From the NCBI GenBank assembly GCA_029907345.1, contig JARYMB010000008.1, positions 38,741-81,102 of the forward strand: a DNA stretch of 42,362 nt. Direction: 5' to 3'. Shown here piece by piece: positions 17,267 to 26,132 of the stretch. Each line of letters starts with the position of its first letter. Position 1 is the first letter of the stretch. A program made the position numbers and the translations under genes. The notes under the pieces were generated by a model. The model did no database searches, was not told the DNA's origin, and saw only the letters and a list, made by a program, of their open reading frames with translations. The stretch comes from Methanolinea sp. GTDB lineage: Archaea > Halobacteriota > Methanomicrobia > Methanomicrobiales > Methanospirillaceae.

Positions 17267-18061
17267 TTATTTTCGCCCCAGTCTCTCCTGTTCGAGAAGG
17301 TATTCGGCCAGGAGTCCGGGGATGTTGACGTCCATGCAGTGCCAGTTCGGGGTGCCGTTTACCTCGAGGACGCAGTAGTCGTCTCCCCTGCGGAGAAGAT
17401 CGACACCCCCGTAGTCCACCCCGACGGCACCCGCAGCGGCGACCGCCCGGTCAGCCATCAGGGAATCGATCTTCACGGGTCTTCCTGTTCCTCCCTGGTG
17501 GATGTTATGGGCGAGCGTATCGGAAACCCTTTCGATTGCACCCACTGCCTCGCCGTCGATGACGAACACGCGGAAATCCCTGTCGTTTGGGACGTATTCC
17601 TGCAGGTAATAGGGAGGCGACCCGAGTTCCGGGGGTGATTGCACGAGGACGATTCCATGCCCGTCATAGCCGTACACGGGTTTGGAAACGACCTTCTTGT
17701 GCCGGGAGAGAAAAACAGCCGCGGTCTTCCGGGACTGGGTAAAGCAGGTTTCCGGTGTCGGGATTCCCCGACGTACGAGGAGGGTGCTTGTCAGGACCTT
17801 GCTTGCACAGGTGAATATGGCAAGGGGAGAATTGATGACCCTGTTATCCACGGATAGCGCGTTGACGACCTCGAACTGGACCTCGTCCTGGGCAAGGCCG
17901 CAAACCCATATGAGCGAGTCGGATATTCCCGTCGAAAAGGGATCGATATCTGCTGGATCGATGAGCGTGCAGTCCCCGCCTCTCCTCGTTATCTCGCGGA
18001 TGACCATTGCCGTCGAGTTGTCACCGGGTGTATCGGTCGGTTTGGGAATGATATGAATCAT
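17267..18061 (-). CDS. RimK-like ATP-grasp ligase (candidate coenzyme alpha-L-glutamate ligase, MptN type)
   Basis: A 264-residue ATP-grasp enzyme of the RimK family. It shows KPVYGYDGHG (ATP-binding loop), YLQEYVPNDRDFRVFVI, and the metal-binding C-terminal VLEVNGTPNWHC. In methanogens this family adds terminal glutamate to tetrahydromethanopterin (MptN) or F420 (CofF), or modifies ribosomal S6 in bacteria. In Methanocaldococcus jannaschii mptN (MJ0620) is numbered next to the radical SAM gene MJ0619, whose homologue here lies just beyond alanine dehydrogenase; this favours MptN but is inference. The gene is divergent from alanine dehydrogenase with 136 bases between starts. Confidence 0.78.
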   Translation of the reverse strand: MIHIIPKPTDTPGDNSTAMVIREITRRGGDCTLIDPADIDPFSTGISDSLIWVCGLAQDEVQFEVVNALSVDNRVINSPLAIFTCASKVLTSTLLVRRGIPTPETCFTQSRKTAAVFLSRHKKVVSKPVYGYDGHGIVLVQSPPELGSPPYYLQEYVPNDRDFRVFVIDGEAVGAIERVSDTLAHNIHQGGTGRPVKIDSLMADRAVAAAGAVGVDYGGVDLLRRGDDYCVLEVNGTPNWHCMDVNIPGLLAEYLLEQERLGRK

Positions 18062-18197
18062 GGGTACTTGCAGAAGATTGTACAGTCGCAGTATTTGGCC
18101 CTGCAGGTGTATTAAGTCTGCTTTTCATCCTCCAAACCGGTGGCCCGCAAAAAAGGGACGTTACATTCTTTTCCGGCCTGCACCATATTCTCCCGTC

Positions 18198-19133
18198 ATG
18201 CGGTACTATCCCGACCCTGCCAGGGGTATCGATATCCGGCGCGCGAACCGCGCCATCGAGGAGGCCTTTGCGGAACACGCGCGGGGACACGTGCAGATGC
18301 CCCCCAAGATCTACGTGACCCTTGAAAAGGGCGATTTCAGGACAATGCCGGGGTATATCCCGTCCCTTGGGATCGCGGGCGTGAAGATTGTCAATGTTCA
18401 CCCGGGTAACCCTGCCCTGGGCCTGCCCACGGTCATGGCGCTCACGGTCATCCTCGACGTGGAGACGGGGCGCCCGGAGTCCATACTGAATGCAACCGGC
18501 CTGACCGATCTCCGGACAGGGGCCGCAGGGGCAGTCGCTGCAAAATACCTTTCGCCGAAGCGGAAGGTCCGGCTCGGGCTTGTCGGTTCAGGGCGGCAGG
18601 CCCGTGCACAGGTCATGGCGATCGGGCAGGAGCTCTCCATCACCGAAATCCTCGTATGGAGCAGGAACAGGGCGAATGCCGAAAAGTTCTGCGAAGACCT
18701 TCTCTTGCCTGATTGCCGGAGCGGGGACCTGGAAACGGTCTGCGACTGTGATATCCTTGTCACGACCACGCCATCCCGGGAACCGCTGATCATGGACCGG
18801 TGGATATCAAAAGGAACGCACATCAATGCAATCGGTGCGGATGCACCCGGGAAGCAGGAACTTGACCCTGCAATCCTCCAGAGGGCAACGGTTTTTGTGG
18901 ATGACCCTGCACAGGCTATCCACTCCGGCGAGATCAACGTTCCCATCGCAAGGGGCCTCTTTGCCCCCGGTCGCATTGCAGGAACCCTGGGGGAGGTTGT
19001 CATCGGCAGAAAAGGCCGGAAGAGCCCTGACGAGATTACCGTCTTTGACTCAACAGGCCTTGCCATCCAGGATCTTGCCATCGCTGCCATCGCGAGGGGT
19101 TCGGCAGAGGGAATTGACCTGCCGTTTCTTTAG
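18198..19133 (+). CDS. ala: Alanine dehydrogenase (ornithine cyclodeaminase/mu-crystallin family)
   Basis: A 311-residue NAD(P)-dependent enzyme of the mu-crystallin superfamily. The substrate half contains PPKIYV (Lys37) and ATGLTDLRTGA; the Rossmann motif GLVGSGRQA is at 127-135. The archaeal members, first studied in Archaeoglobus, interconvert alanine and pyruvate plus ammonia, so alanine dehydrogenase is the better name than ornithine cyclodeaminase; sequence alone does not settle it. ATG 18198 gives the family start MRYYPDPARG. The open frame extends upstream to about 18060 but that part overlaps the divergent start region and is not conserved-looking. Confidence 0.82.
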   Translation: MRYYPDPARGIDIRRANRAIEEAFAEHARGHVQMPPKIYVTLEKGDFRTMPGYIPSLGIAGVKIVNVHPGNPALGLPTVMALTVILDVETGRPESILNATGLTDLRTGAAGAVAAKYLSPKRKVRLGLVGSGRQARAQVMAIGQELSITEILVWSRNRANAEKFCEDLLLPDCRSGDLETVCDCDILVTTTPSREPLIMDRWISKGTHINAIGADAPGKQELDPAILQRATVFVDDPAQAIHSGEINVPIARGLFAPGRIAGTLGEVVIGRKGRKSPDEITVFDSTGLAIQDLAIAAIARGSAEGIDLPFL

Positions 19134-19257
19134 CAGCCAGCCGGTTTCCCGGAGCATTTGGGATTGAGAAAAAATAATGGAATTTCAGGATTGGAAACGC
19201 CGTCTCCCATGGAAAAGAAGAGATGGAATGGATTCCTGCTCTTTGAGAGCAGCGCAA

Positions 19258-20730
19258 TCATGTATCGAGCGGTTTGCTCCATTTCTTCCAGACAACTTCC
19301 CTGTACACGGGACCGCTGTTATAGGTGCAGAACGGGATGAGGATCCCGTCCGGTGTCGCGTAATGGATACAGCAGCGCTGGACGCGGGAGAGGTCATAAT
19401 TGTACCGGTCCATGAAATGCATGGTCCCGACAAAGAGTGCATTCCAGTGGAACTCGCGGAGTGCGTCGAAGTTATGGAATATGAGGGTCTTTCCGAGAAG
19501 TTTCCAGAGGTCACGGCCGGTCTTGTACTCGTCTTTCCTGACAGACTGGTTGAGCTGCGAGATGGTCTCGAACAGGGCGCGGTACTTCATGAGGAAACCA
19601 CCCCTTTTCAGTTTTTCCGCGGTCTCGTTGAGGGCTGAGAGGAAGTTCTCGACATCGACCATCCGGTTAACGGGGGTCAGCCCGTCGTCATTGACAAAGA
19701 CGTATGTCGCAGCCCCGCAGTGCTGGTGTGCCGTGAACCGGATCTGGGGTTTTCCCGTGAAGGCTTCGACGAAATCCGAAATGGGGACGACGCAGGGAAC
19801 AGGGTAGAAATCGTCTTTCTTGATGATTCCACTGGTCTGGTCTTCAATGTCCTGCAGGAGCTCAGGAATTGTTATCCTCTCGCGTGCCACGTCCTCTTCG
19901 CTTGCAGCCCCGGTGAAGGCTATCGGCTGGAAATTGACGCCCCTCACGGCCCGGATATGGTCTGCTGCAAACCGGATGATCTCGCCAACCTCGTGGTCGT
20001 TTCGTCCCCTGATGACCGTCGGGACAAGGACGACCCCGATCTCAAGTTCCTCGCAGTTCGCAATCACTTTCCTGTCCGTTTCGATCTTGAAATTTGTCTC
20101 CTTCGTGACTCCATCGAAGTGAAGGTAGAGCGTGGAAAGCCCCGCTTCCTTTAACTCGCGGAGATAGGACAGGTCCCGGGCAAGCTTGAGACCGTTTGTT
20201 GCTACCTGGACCTGGGGAAAACCCATTTCCTTTGCCGCAGCGATGATCCGGGGCAGGTCATCCCTCATCGTGGGCTCCCCGCCCGAGAACTGGACAGCGG
20301 GTGTCGGGACGGGTTTTTCCTCGCGGAGGAGCCGGAGCATCGCCATGACCTGGTCGAACGTGGGTTCGTAAATGTAGCCGCAGGCCCGGGCATTCGCAAA
20401 GCAGAAGTCGCAGTTGAGGTTACACCGGTTCGTCAGGTCAATGTTGGCAAGCAGCGTCGCAGACCTGTGGTTGGTGCATATCCCGCAGTAGGAGGGGCAG
20501 CCGTCCGGCGGGGCGTCCCGGTGCGGGTTCCCGATGCCCTTGCCTATCGATTCGAACCTCTCGAACTTCTTCCACAGTTCTGCATCCGACCAGTAAATAT
20601 CACGGAAATGACCATGCTCCGGGCAGGTGCGCTCGAGCCAGACTTTCCCCCCTTCTTCCAGGATCGTTGCATCGAGCACCGCGTTGCACCTCGGGCAGAG
20701 GCTCCTGGTCTTCTTGAGTATTGCCGGCAT
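19258..20730 (-). CDS. tes: Radical SAM tetraether lipid synthase (Tes)
   Basis: A 490-residue radical SAM protein. The Cys layout is diagnostic: an N-terminal rubredoxin-like pair (CPRC at 12-15, CPEHG at 36), an auxiliary set GCPSYCGICTNH (C78, C82, C85), the radical SAM CxxxCxxC (C103, C107, C110), SGGEPTMRDD for SAM binding, and a C-terminal set including RCCIHYATPDG and FCTYNSGPVYRE. This matches the Tes family (MA_1486, MJ0619), which couples two archaeol tails to make tetraether lipids using several Fe-S clusters. MJ0619 was earlier linked to methanopterin methylation, so that alternative remains. It is head-to-head with carS, the CDP-archaeol synthase gene. Confidence 0.85.
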   Translation of the reverse strand: MPAILKKTRSLCPRCNAVLDATILEEGGKVWLERTCPEHGHFRDIYWSDAELWKKFERFESIGKGIGNPHRDAPPDGCPSYCGICTNHRSATLLANIDLTNRCNLNCDFCFANARACGYIYEPTFDQVMAMLRLLREEKPVPTPAVQFSGGEPTMRDDLPRIIAAAKEMGFPQVQVATNGLKLARDLSYLRELKEAGLSTLYLHFDGVTKETNFKIETDRKVIANCEELEIGVVLVPTVIRGRNDHEVGEIIRFAADHIRAVRGVNFQPIAFTGAASEEDVARERITIPELLQDIEDQTSGIIKKDDFYPVPCVVPISDFVEAFTGKPQIRFTAHQHCGAATYVFVNDDGLTPVNRMVDVENFLSALNETAEKLKRGGFLMKYRALFETISQLNQSVRKDEYKTGRDLWKLLGKTLIFHNFDALREFHWNALFVGTMHFMDRYNYDLSRVQRCCIHYATPDGILIPFCTYNSGPVYREVVWKKWSKPLDT

Positions 20731-20816
20731 GACACCAATCCACCGTCAGATTGATAATTTTTGGGATATCTTAATGCTTATAATTACGCTTTATCACAGT
20801 ACCTGGAGAGCATATT
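20731..20816. promoter_or_regulatory. Divergent promoter region between tes and carS
   Basis: An 80-odd-base AT-rich spacer serves both directions. On the plus strand cttataatta (about 20777-20786) is a TATA candidate followed by GGAG at 20805-20808. On the minus strand ATTATAAGCATT in the same block can serve tes, and GGTGGAT precedes the tes ATG by about eight bases. Both genes act in ether-lipid synthesis. Confidence 0.5.
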
Positions 20817-21365
20817 ATTAGTCTCGATTCCTTCATAATAGCACTGGTTGCTGCGTTATGGTGCATGCTGCCGGCATATGTGCCCAACTCGGTGGCAGCA
20901 TGCTTCGGGGGCGGACGGCCAATCGACGGAGGGAGGACATTATCCGACGGGACGCGGATCTTTGGCGATGGCAAGACATACAGGGGTTTCTTTGCAGGCG
21001 TTGCCGGAGGGATAATCGTCGGGCTTGTTCAGATCGGACTCCAGGGATCCCTCGATCTCTCGTTTCTTCCGGCCCAAACGCTTCTCTCCGTGGTACTGCT
21101 TGCTGCCGGGGCACTCCTGGGGGATCTCTTCAAGAGCTTCCTCAAGCGCCGCCTGAAGATTCCGAGCGGCGGAAAGTGGCCGGTAGCAGACCAGTATGAC
21201 CTCGTTGCAGGGGCCTTTCTCCTCCTTGCGATCTTTGACCCTGCATGGCTCCTCGGAGCGGTCACGCTCCCTGTCCTCTTCTGGATACTGGTCCTCACGC
21301 CCCTGCTGCACAAGATGGCCAATGTGATAGGTTTCATAACGGGAGTAAAAGACGTACCATGGTAA
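20817..21365 (+). CDS. carS: CDP-2,3-bis-O-geranylgeranyl-sn-glycerol synthase (CDP-archaeol synthase)
   Basis: An integral membrane enzyme that activates digeranylgeranylglyceryl phosphate with CTP. The family core is plain: MLPAYVPNSVAACFGGG, PIDGG, IFGDGKTYRGFFAG, ALLGDLFKSFLKRRLKIPSG and the closing LLHKMANVIGFITGVKD, with about five membrane segments. The first ATG (20865) falls inside the first membrane helix. The frame is open upstream (from 20784) and encodes SFIIALVAALWC ahead of MLPAY, which relatives have. The only start-like codons in range are ATT 20814 and 20817, placed 5 and 8 bases after GGAG. I therefore give 20817, while 20865 is the conservative choice. It overlaps pyrE by seven bases. 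Confidence 0.85.
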   Translation: MSLDSFIIALVAALWCMLPAYVPNSVAACFGGGRPIDGGRTLSDGTRIFGDGKTYRGFFAGVAGGIIVGLVQIGLQGSLDLSFLPAQTLLSVVLLAAGALLGDLFKSFLKRRLKIPSGGKWPVADQYDLVAGAFLLLAIFDPAWLLGAVTLPVLFWILVLTPLLHKMANVIGFITGVKDVPW

Positions 21366-21892
21366 ACGAGATCGTGCAACTCCTGCTCCGTTACGGGGCA
21401 CTCGAATTCGGGGAATTCGTCCTCGCGTCAGGTGAGAAGAGCTCCTATTACCTTGATATCAAGAAGGTGGTGACGAGACCGGAGGCATTGCAATTGATCG
21501 CAGCGCTGATTGCACGCAGGTTTGAGTTCGATACCGTTGCCGGTGTCGCTGTCGGGGGTGTCCCCCTCGCGGTTGCCGTCTCGCTCGAGAGCAAAAAACC
21601 CTTTGCAATTGTGCGCAGCCAGGAGAAAGGGCACGGAAAATCAGGCAGGGTGATCGGCGATGTAAGCGGCAGGCGTGTCCTCCTCGTGGAAGACGTGACA
21701 ACCTCCGGAGGGTCGGCCATCCAGGGGATAAGGGCACTGCGGGAGGCGGGGGGAATTATCGATACCGCCGTTGTCGTGGTCGACAGGGAAGCGGGCGCGG
21801 TGGAGAGCCTCGGACGCGAGGGCGTGCGACTGGAGGCCCTTGCGAAGGCATCCGAAATCCTCAATGCAGGACGCGAGAATAGCAAGCGTTAA
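21359..21892 (+). CDS. pyrE: Orotate phosphoribosyltransferase
   Basis: A 177-residue enzyme that joins orotate and PRPP to give orotidine monophosphate. It has the PRPP-binding loop VLLVEDVTTSGGSA, the substrate motifs FVLASGEKSSYYLDIKKV and IVRSQEKGHGKSG, and the compact length of archaeal PyrE. The start lies inside the end of carS (ATGGTAA overlap), so translation is probably coupled. Purine and arginine genes follow in the same direction. Confidence 0.95.
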   Translation: MVNEIVQLLLRYGALEFGEFVLASGEKSSYYLDIKKVVTRPEALQLIAALIARRFEFDTVAGVAVGGVPLAVAVSLESKKPFAIVRSQEKGHGKSGRVIGDVSGRRVLLVEDVTTSGGSAIQGIRALREAGGIIDTAVVVVDREAGAVESLGREGVRLEALAKASEILNAGRENSKR

Positions 21893-21910
21893 CAGACGCG
21901 GTTACGATAC

Positions 21911-23203
21911 ATGACTATGAAAATCCTGGTTGTGGGGGGTGGTGGCAGGGAACATGCCATTGCCATGGCGCTGTCCCGCAACAGCGATGTGGACCTGTAC
22001 GCCGTGATGGCGCAGCAGAACCCCGGCATTGCAAAGCTATGCCGGAAGTTCTCCATCGGGAAAGAGACGGATGTTGCTGCCGTCACACGGTTCGCACAGC
22101 AGAACTCACTGGATTATGCAATAATCGGACCCGAAGCGCCCCTCGAGGCAGGGGTTGTCGACAGCCTCGAAAAGGCAGGTATTCCCTGCGTCGGGCCGAC
22201 CCGTGCTGCCGCCCGGCTCGAGACGGACAAGGCGTTCTGCAGGGAGATGATGGAGGCTCACGGGATCGCCGGGTGCCCGCGGTACCGTGCGTTCCACGCG
22301 GCGGAAGACGCGATCAGTTTCCTCAAAGGCTATCCCGGCGACCTTGCCATCAAGCCGGTCGGGCTTACAGGAGGGAAGGGTGTCAGGATCGTGGGGGAAC
22401 ACGTCGATCGGAAAGGGGCTGAGGAGTACATCCGCAGCCTGCAGGGCGGGGTCGTTCTCGAGGAGAGGCTGATTGGGGAAGAGTTCACACTCCAGGCGTT
22501 CTCCGATGGGAAAAATATCATCCCGATGCCCCTCGTCCAGGACCATAAAAGGGCATACGAGGGGGACAAGGGCCCCAATACCGGTGGAATGGGTTCCTAT
22601 TCCCTCCAGGACCATACCCTCCCCTTTGTAACCGGGAGCGACAGGAAGAGGGCACTGGATATTATGCAGTCTGCTGTCGCGGCAATGGAGGATGCAGGGA
22701 CACCCTATCGCGGGATCCTGTACGGCCAGTTCATGAACACGCGGGATGGCCCGATGGTCATCGAGTTCAATGCCCGCTTCGGAGACCCCGAGGCGATGAA
22801 CGTGCTCTCCCTCCTCGAGACTGACTTTTTGAGCATCATGGAGCGGATCGTGGAGGGAACCCTCGGGAATTTGCCGGTCCAGTTCTCCCGGAAAGCCACG
22901 GTCTGCAAGTACATCGTCCCCGAGGGTTATCCCGAGTCCCCGGTCACGGGAGAACCCCTCGCCATCGGACCATACGAGCCCGCCATCCTCCATTATGCCA
23001 ATGTCGAGGAGAGAGAGGGGACACTGTATACACGTTCTTCGCGGACGCTGGCATTCGTTGGTCTCGGCGACACGCTCCCTCTGGCCGAGAGGATTGCCGA
23101 GACCGCGGCTTCGAATGTGAGGGGGAGGGTGAGGCACCGGAGGGACATCGGGACTCAGGAACTCCTCGAACGCCGGATATCGCACATGAGGGAACTCCGA
23201 TGA
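21911..23203 (+). CDS. purD: Phosphoribosylamine-glycine ligase (GAR synthetase)
   Basis: A 430-residue ATP-grasp enzyme for the second step of purine synthesis. The N-terminal nucleotide fold begins [15 protein letters not shown]; the ATP-grasp part shows [21 protein letters not shown] and the metal-binding [13 protein letters not shown]. Length and order are normal. A second ATG two codons in (21917) is an alternative start. It follows pyrE by 18 bases and overlaps argF by the four bases ATGA. Confidence 0.95.
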   Translation: MTMKILVVGGGGREHAIAMALSRNSDVDLYAVMAQQNPGIAKLCRKFSIGKETDVAAVTRFAQQNSLDYAIIGPEAPLEAGVVDSLEKAGIPCVGPTRAAARLETDKAFCREMMEAHGIAGCPRYRAFHAAEDAISFLKGYPGDLAIKPVGLTGGKGVRIVGEHVDRKGAEEYIRSLQGGVVLEERLIGEEFTLQAFSDGKNIIPMPLVQDHKRAYEGDKGPNTGGMGSYSLQDHTLPFVTGSDRKRALDIMQSAVAAMEDAGTPYRGILYGQFMNTRDGPMVIEFNARFGDPEAMNVLSLLETDFLSIMERIVEGTLGNLPVQFSRKATVCKYIVPEGYPESPVTGEPLAIGPYEPAILHYANVEEREGTLYTRSSRTLAFVGLGDTLPLAERIAETAASNVRGRVRHRRDIGTQELLERRISHMRELR

Positions 23204-24111
23204 AGCGCGACCTGATCTCGATCCTCGACATTACAGCCGGTGAACTGGACCATCTCCTTGATATGGCTGCCCGGATGAAGGAGATGCGGAGGGCAGGAAA
23301 GCCGCACCGGTGCCTGCCTGGCAAAACCCTCGCCATGATCTTCGAGAAATCATCGACACGCACCCGGATCTCTTTCGAGGTCGGGATGGCTGAACTGGGG
23401 GGAACAGCGCTCTTTTTGAGTGTCCATGACCTCCAGATCGGAAGGGGGGAGGAAATCCGCGATACGGCACGGGTGGCATCGCGGTACGTCTCGGGCGTGA
23501 TGATCCGTGCATACCGGCATTCCACCATCGAGGAGTTCGCCCGGTATGCGACCATCCCGGTCATCAACGGGCTTTCCGACCTGGAACATCCCTGCCAGAT
23601 CCTTGCCGACATCATGACGATCAGGGAGCATTTTACGAAGACTGAAGGCATCAGGGTCGGGTGGGTCGGGGACGGTGACAACGTGTGCAACTCGCTGGTC
23701 CTCTCCTCGGTCCTCACCGGGATGGAGGTCACCGTTGCCACACCCCCCCGTTTCCAGCCCCCGGAAGGGATCCTCGGCAGGGCCCGTGCCGAAGGTGGCA
23801 GGGTGAGGGTGGTCAGCGATCCGCGTGAGGCTGTCAGGGACGCACACGTGGTCGTGACCGATACCTGGGTCTCGATGGGCACGGAGGAGGAGCGTGATGC
23901 AAGGCTCCGGGCGTTCTCGGGATATACCATCAACGCGGAGTTGATGGACCTCGCAGCACCTGACGCGATTTTCATGCACTGTCTCCCGGCCCACCGGGGG
24001 CAGGAAGTCACGGACGACGTGATTGAAGGTCCCCGGAGTGTCGTCTTCGACGAGGCGGAGAACCGCCTCCATGCCCAGAAAGCTCTCCTTGCGTTCCTGA
24101 TGCGGGATTGA
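23200..24111 (+). CDS. argF: Ornithine carbamoyltransferase
   Basis: A 303-residue enzyme that makes citrulline from ornithine and carbamoyl phosphate. Motifs include SSTRTR at 51-56 (carbamoyl phosphate), HPCQ in the middle, DTWVSMG (ornithine-loop region) and MHCLPAHRG near residue 263. The last gene of the carS-pyrE-purD-argF run, it starts within the purD stop. Carbamoyl phosphate is shared with pyrimidine synthesis, which gives a metabolic link to pyrE. Confidence 0.96.
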   Translation: MKRDLISILDITAGELDHLLDMAARMKEMRRAGKPHRCLPGKTLAMIFEKSSTRTRISFEVGMAELGGTALFLSVHDLQIGRGEEIRDTARVASRYVSGVMIRAYRHSTIEEFARYATIPVINGLSDLEHPCQILADIMTIREHFTKTEGIRVGWVGDGDNVCNSLVLSSVLTGMEVTVATPPRFQPPEGILGRARAEGGRVRVVSDPREAVRDAHVVVTDTWVSMGTEEERDARLRAFSGYTINAELMDLAAPDAIFMHCLPAHRGQEVTDDVIEGPRSVVFDEAENRLHAQKALLAFLMRD

Positions 24112-24298
24112 GGGGTATTGCAAGGGGTTCCAGGATTTTTGGGGCTATTACTGTAGGCGGTGAGAAAAACCGGGAATGGAGTGCCGCCCCCAAAAGGGCG
24201 CCCCGGCGGCCCTGCAAAAAGCTGTAAAGCACCAATGCAGACCGCCCATTTGAAATAACGAGGAGAGAAAAAACTGAAAAATTGTGGAAGAAGTCTTG
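24112..24298. other. Convergent intergenic region with GC hairpin and T tracts
   Basis: The 187 bases between argF and the small minus-strand gene contain a short T tract for argF (about 24137-24141), a GC hairpin CGCCC/GGGCG (24185-24189 and 24196-24200), and an A-rich block (24264-24283) that is a T-rich terminator on the minus strand. I see no coding frame with family features. Confidence 0.45.
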
Positions 24299-24586
24299 TC
24301 ACTCCCCGATGAACTTCTTCAGTTCCTCGTAGAGGTAGTCCTGGACCCGCTCCACTACCTCTTTTTTCCCCCTGAACGCGAGCAGTTCCCTCTCGTCCCC
24401 GTCCATGTTGGCAAAATACAGCCTCTGTTTCCGTTCGACGAGTTGCACCTCGAATTTCCGGATGATATCCGCGATGATCGAACGGGGGACACCGGGGGGT
24501 ATCAGGAGATCGAAGAGCTGCTCTTCCCGTCCACTGTCTGACTGTGAATCGCTTTTTCGGTCCGGATCTGTCATTTCATCTGTCAT
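24299..24586 (-). CDS. Small conserved-looking protein downstream of methanogenesis marker 14
   Basis: A 95-residue protein I do not recognise. The first 20 residues are polar (Asp, Ser, Lys), then a mixed alpha/beta part: FDLLIPPGVPRSIIADIIRK, a strand-like VQLVERKQRLYFANM, and a charged helix RVQDYLYEELKKFIGE. No Cys, signal peptide or membrane segment. It starts 12 bases after the marker 14 gene on the same strand, so the two are probably co-transcribed and may work together. Coding is supported by its position, spacing and sensible composition. Confidence 0.65.
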   Translation of the reverse strand: MTDEMTDPDRKSDSQSDSGREEQLFDLLIPPGVPRSIIADIIRKFEVQLVERKQRLYFANMDGDERELLAFRGKKEVVERVQDYLYEELKKFIGE

Positions 24587-24598
24587 GATGCATTGTCC

Positions 24599-26098
24599 TC
24601 ATTTGCCCACTTTTATCCTGCGGGCCATGATGCAGGGTCCCCCGCGGACTCCTCCGATGGGGTTTTTTGGTTTTCCAAGGGAATTCATGCACCTGCCCAT
24701 GAGTGCAGCCCCGCGGGCAAGGCCGTCATCCACAAAGACAAGATGATCATTGGGATTGTCAAAGAGATTCCGCTCGATGATTCCCTCGAGGATGTATTCC
24801 GGTTTCCTCCCGGATATCGCTGCCCTCCCCGTGAACCCGATACTGGAATTGGGAAGGACGAGACCGAGATCGTTTGCAACGTCCACGAGCCGCAGCGCCA
24901 TGCGTGCGCAGACCCTGTCGATGACCTCGTTGAGGAGGCCAAGACCATGCCGCTCGTATATCTCACGCCCCAGTTGTGCGAGGTCCGGGAGAGTGCTTCC
25001 GTTCTCACCGGCATCGCAACCGATGAGGGCCACCCCCGATTCCTTTGCCACGTCGGCATAGACCGGCACCCTCCCGAACCGCTTCCTCTCGGGTGGAACC
25101 AGGCGTATGTCGATGAGTGCGTGGGCGCGGTCGACGTAACTTCTGACGACGTCGCTCTGGCCCCTCAATGCAAAATCACTTACCACGCTCCGGTCACCAA
25201 ACACGTCGAGGGCTGTGCCCGTATGGGGATCGACAAGACCGGTACCCTTGATGATCGCATCCGGAACTGCCCCTGCGAGCCCGCAGAAGTTACCGATGGT
25301 CTTTGCGAAGGGATTTGGATCTTTGGGGTCGACGTCGCTTGTTATCCTGCCATCAAGGGTCGTCCCGAAATCGATGGATATGCAGGGGTTCCTGAAATCG
25401 ACAGGTGTCCACTTTGCTCCTTCCTTTATTCCCGCCATTGCAAGTTCCCCCTCCATCTCGTTTGCAACCATCTCGACTCCCGTGCTCCCGACCGGGGGGA
25501 TGACTCCGGCAACTGCACCCACGAAGACGACCTTGTCTGCATAACTGAAGGGTTGAAGCTTCGCCGCCTGGTTTGCCTTCGACATAGGAGGAGTCATCTT
25601 CCGGGGGGGTACCCCTGCAAGCAGGCAGCCGTTGGCAAGGGCGAGAACAAATTCGCCCACCTGGTCCGGCGAGTCCATTGCAGCGACCACTCCCGTGCTT
25701 CGGACCACGAAATCGAGGTCTTTCTGGATATCGAGATGAGCCTCCTCGTGGCACTGGAGGAGGGTATCGCGGACAAGTTCCGTCACCGATTCGCGTGTGA
25801 GCTTCGTCCCGTCGAGGGTCTCGCCAAAGATCTCTTCTCCCGGCTTGGGTTTCCTGACATCCCTGCTCATCCGGACAGTCTTGTGGATGACATAGCTCAT
25901 CCCTGTCTCGAGGTTCACACCGGTCAGGATACACTTTGTCGTGGTGTTTCCCATCTCCACGGATGCCACGATAAAATATGGTTTTATCTTGAACTCGGGG
26001 ACATACACGCCCGGTCCGTGTGCGATGGACGGTGGAGGCGGACTTTCCACGATGTGGGGACGCGGTTTTAAAAATCGATCAAAAAAACGCGCACACAT
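24599..26098 (-). CDS. Methanogenesis marker protein 14
   Basis: A 499-residue protein restricted to methanogens and relatives. Its sugar-kinase/actin-like ATPase features are visible: a phosphate-1-like loop SVEMGNTTTKCILTG near residue 46, a second loop CISIDFGTTLDGR, and LGLVLPNSSIGFTGRAAISG. The fold resembles reductive activators of corrinoid proteins, so a role in activating a methanogenesis enzyme is possible but unproven. I start at ATG 26096-26098 (MCARFFDRFLKPRP); the open frame runs 26 codons further, but a TATA element sits there. A small unassigned gene follows in the same operon. Confidence 0.85.
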   Translation of the reverse strand: MCARFFDRFLKPRPHIVESPPPPSIAHGPGVYVPEFKIKPYFIVASVEMGNTTTKCILTGVNLETGMSYVIHKTVRMSRDVRKPKPGEEIFGETLDGTKLTRESVTELVRDTLLQCHEEAHLDIQKDLDFVVRSTGVVAAMDSPDQVGEFVLALANGCLLAGVPPRKMTPPMSKANQAAKLQPFSYADKVVFVGAVAGVIPPVGSTGVEMVANEMEGELAMAGIKEGAKWTPVDFRNPCISIDFGTTLDGRITSDVDPKDPNPFAKTIGNFCGLAGAVPDAIIKGTGLVDPHTGTALDVFGDRSVVSDFALRGQSDVVRSYVDRAHALIDIRLVPPERKRFGRVPVYADVAKESGVALIGCDAGENGSTLPDLAQLGREIYERHGLGLLNEVIDRVCARMALRLVDVANDLGLVLPNSSIGFTGRAAISGRKPEYILEGIIERNLFDNPNDHLVFVDDGLARGAALMGRCMNSLGKPKNPIGGVRGGPCIMARRIKVGK

Positions 26099-26124
26099 AT
26101 ATATCGAATGAGAAGCTTTGGGGG

Positions 26125-26132
26125 CATATATC
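26125..26132 (-). promoter_or_regulatory. TATA box of methanogenesis marker 14 gene
   Basis: GATATATG on the minus strand is centred 30 bases before the chosen ATG and predicts a nearly leaderless transcript. A second TATA-like run (26095-26105) overlaps the start codon itself. Confidence 0.45.

Noticed and set aside
22106-23185. 359-residue minus-strand frame opposite purD
   Set aside because: purD has full ATP-grasp motifs on the plus strand; the antisense frame has no domain.
22944-24302. 452-residue minus-strand frame opposite purD and argF
   Set aside because: Ser/Arg/Pro-rich shadow; argF with STRTR and HCLP motifs is the real gene.
24593-26071. 492-residue plus-strand frame opposite marker 14
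   Set aside because: His/Cys/Pro-rich antisense frame without domain structure; the minus-strand gene matches a known methanogen family.
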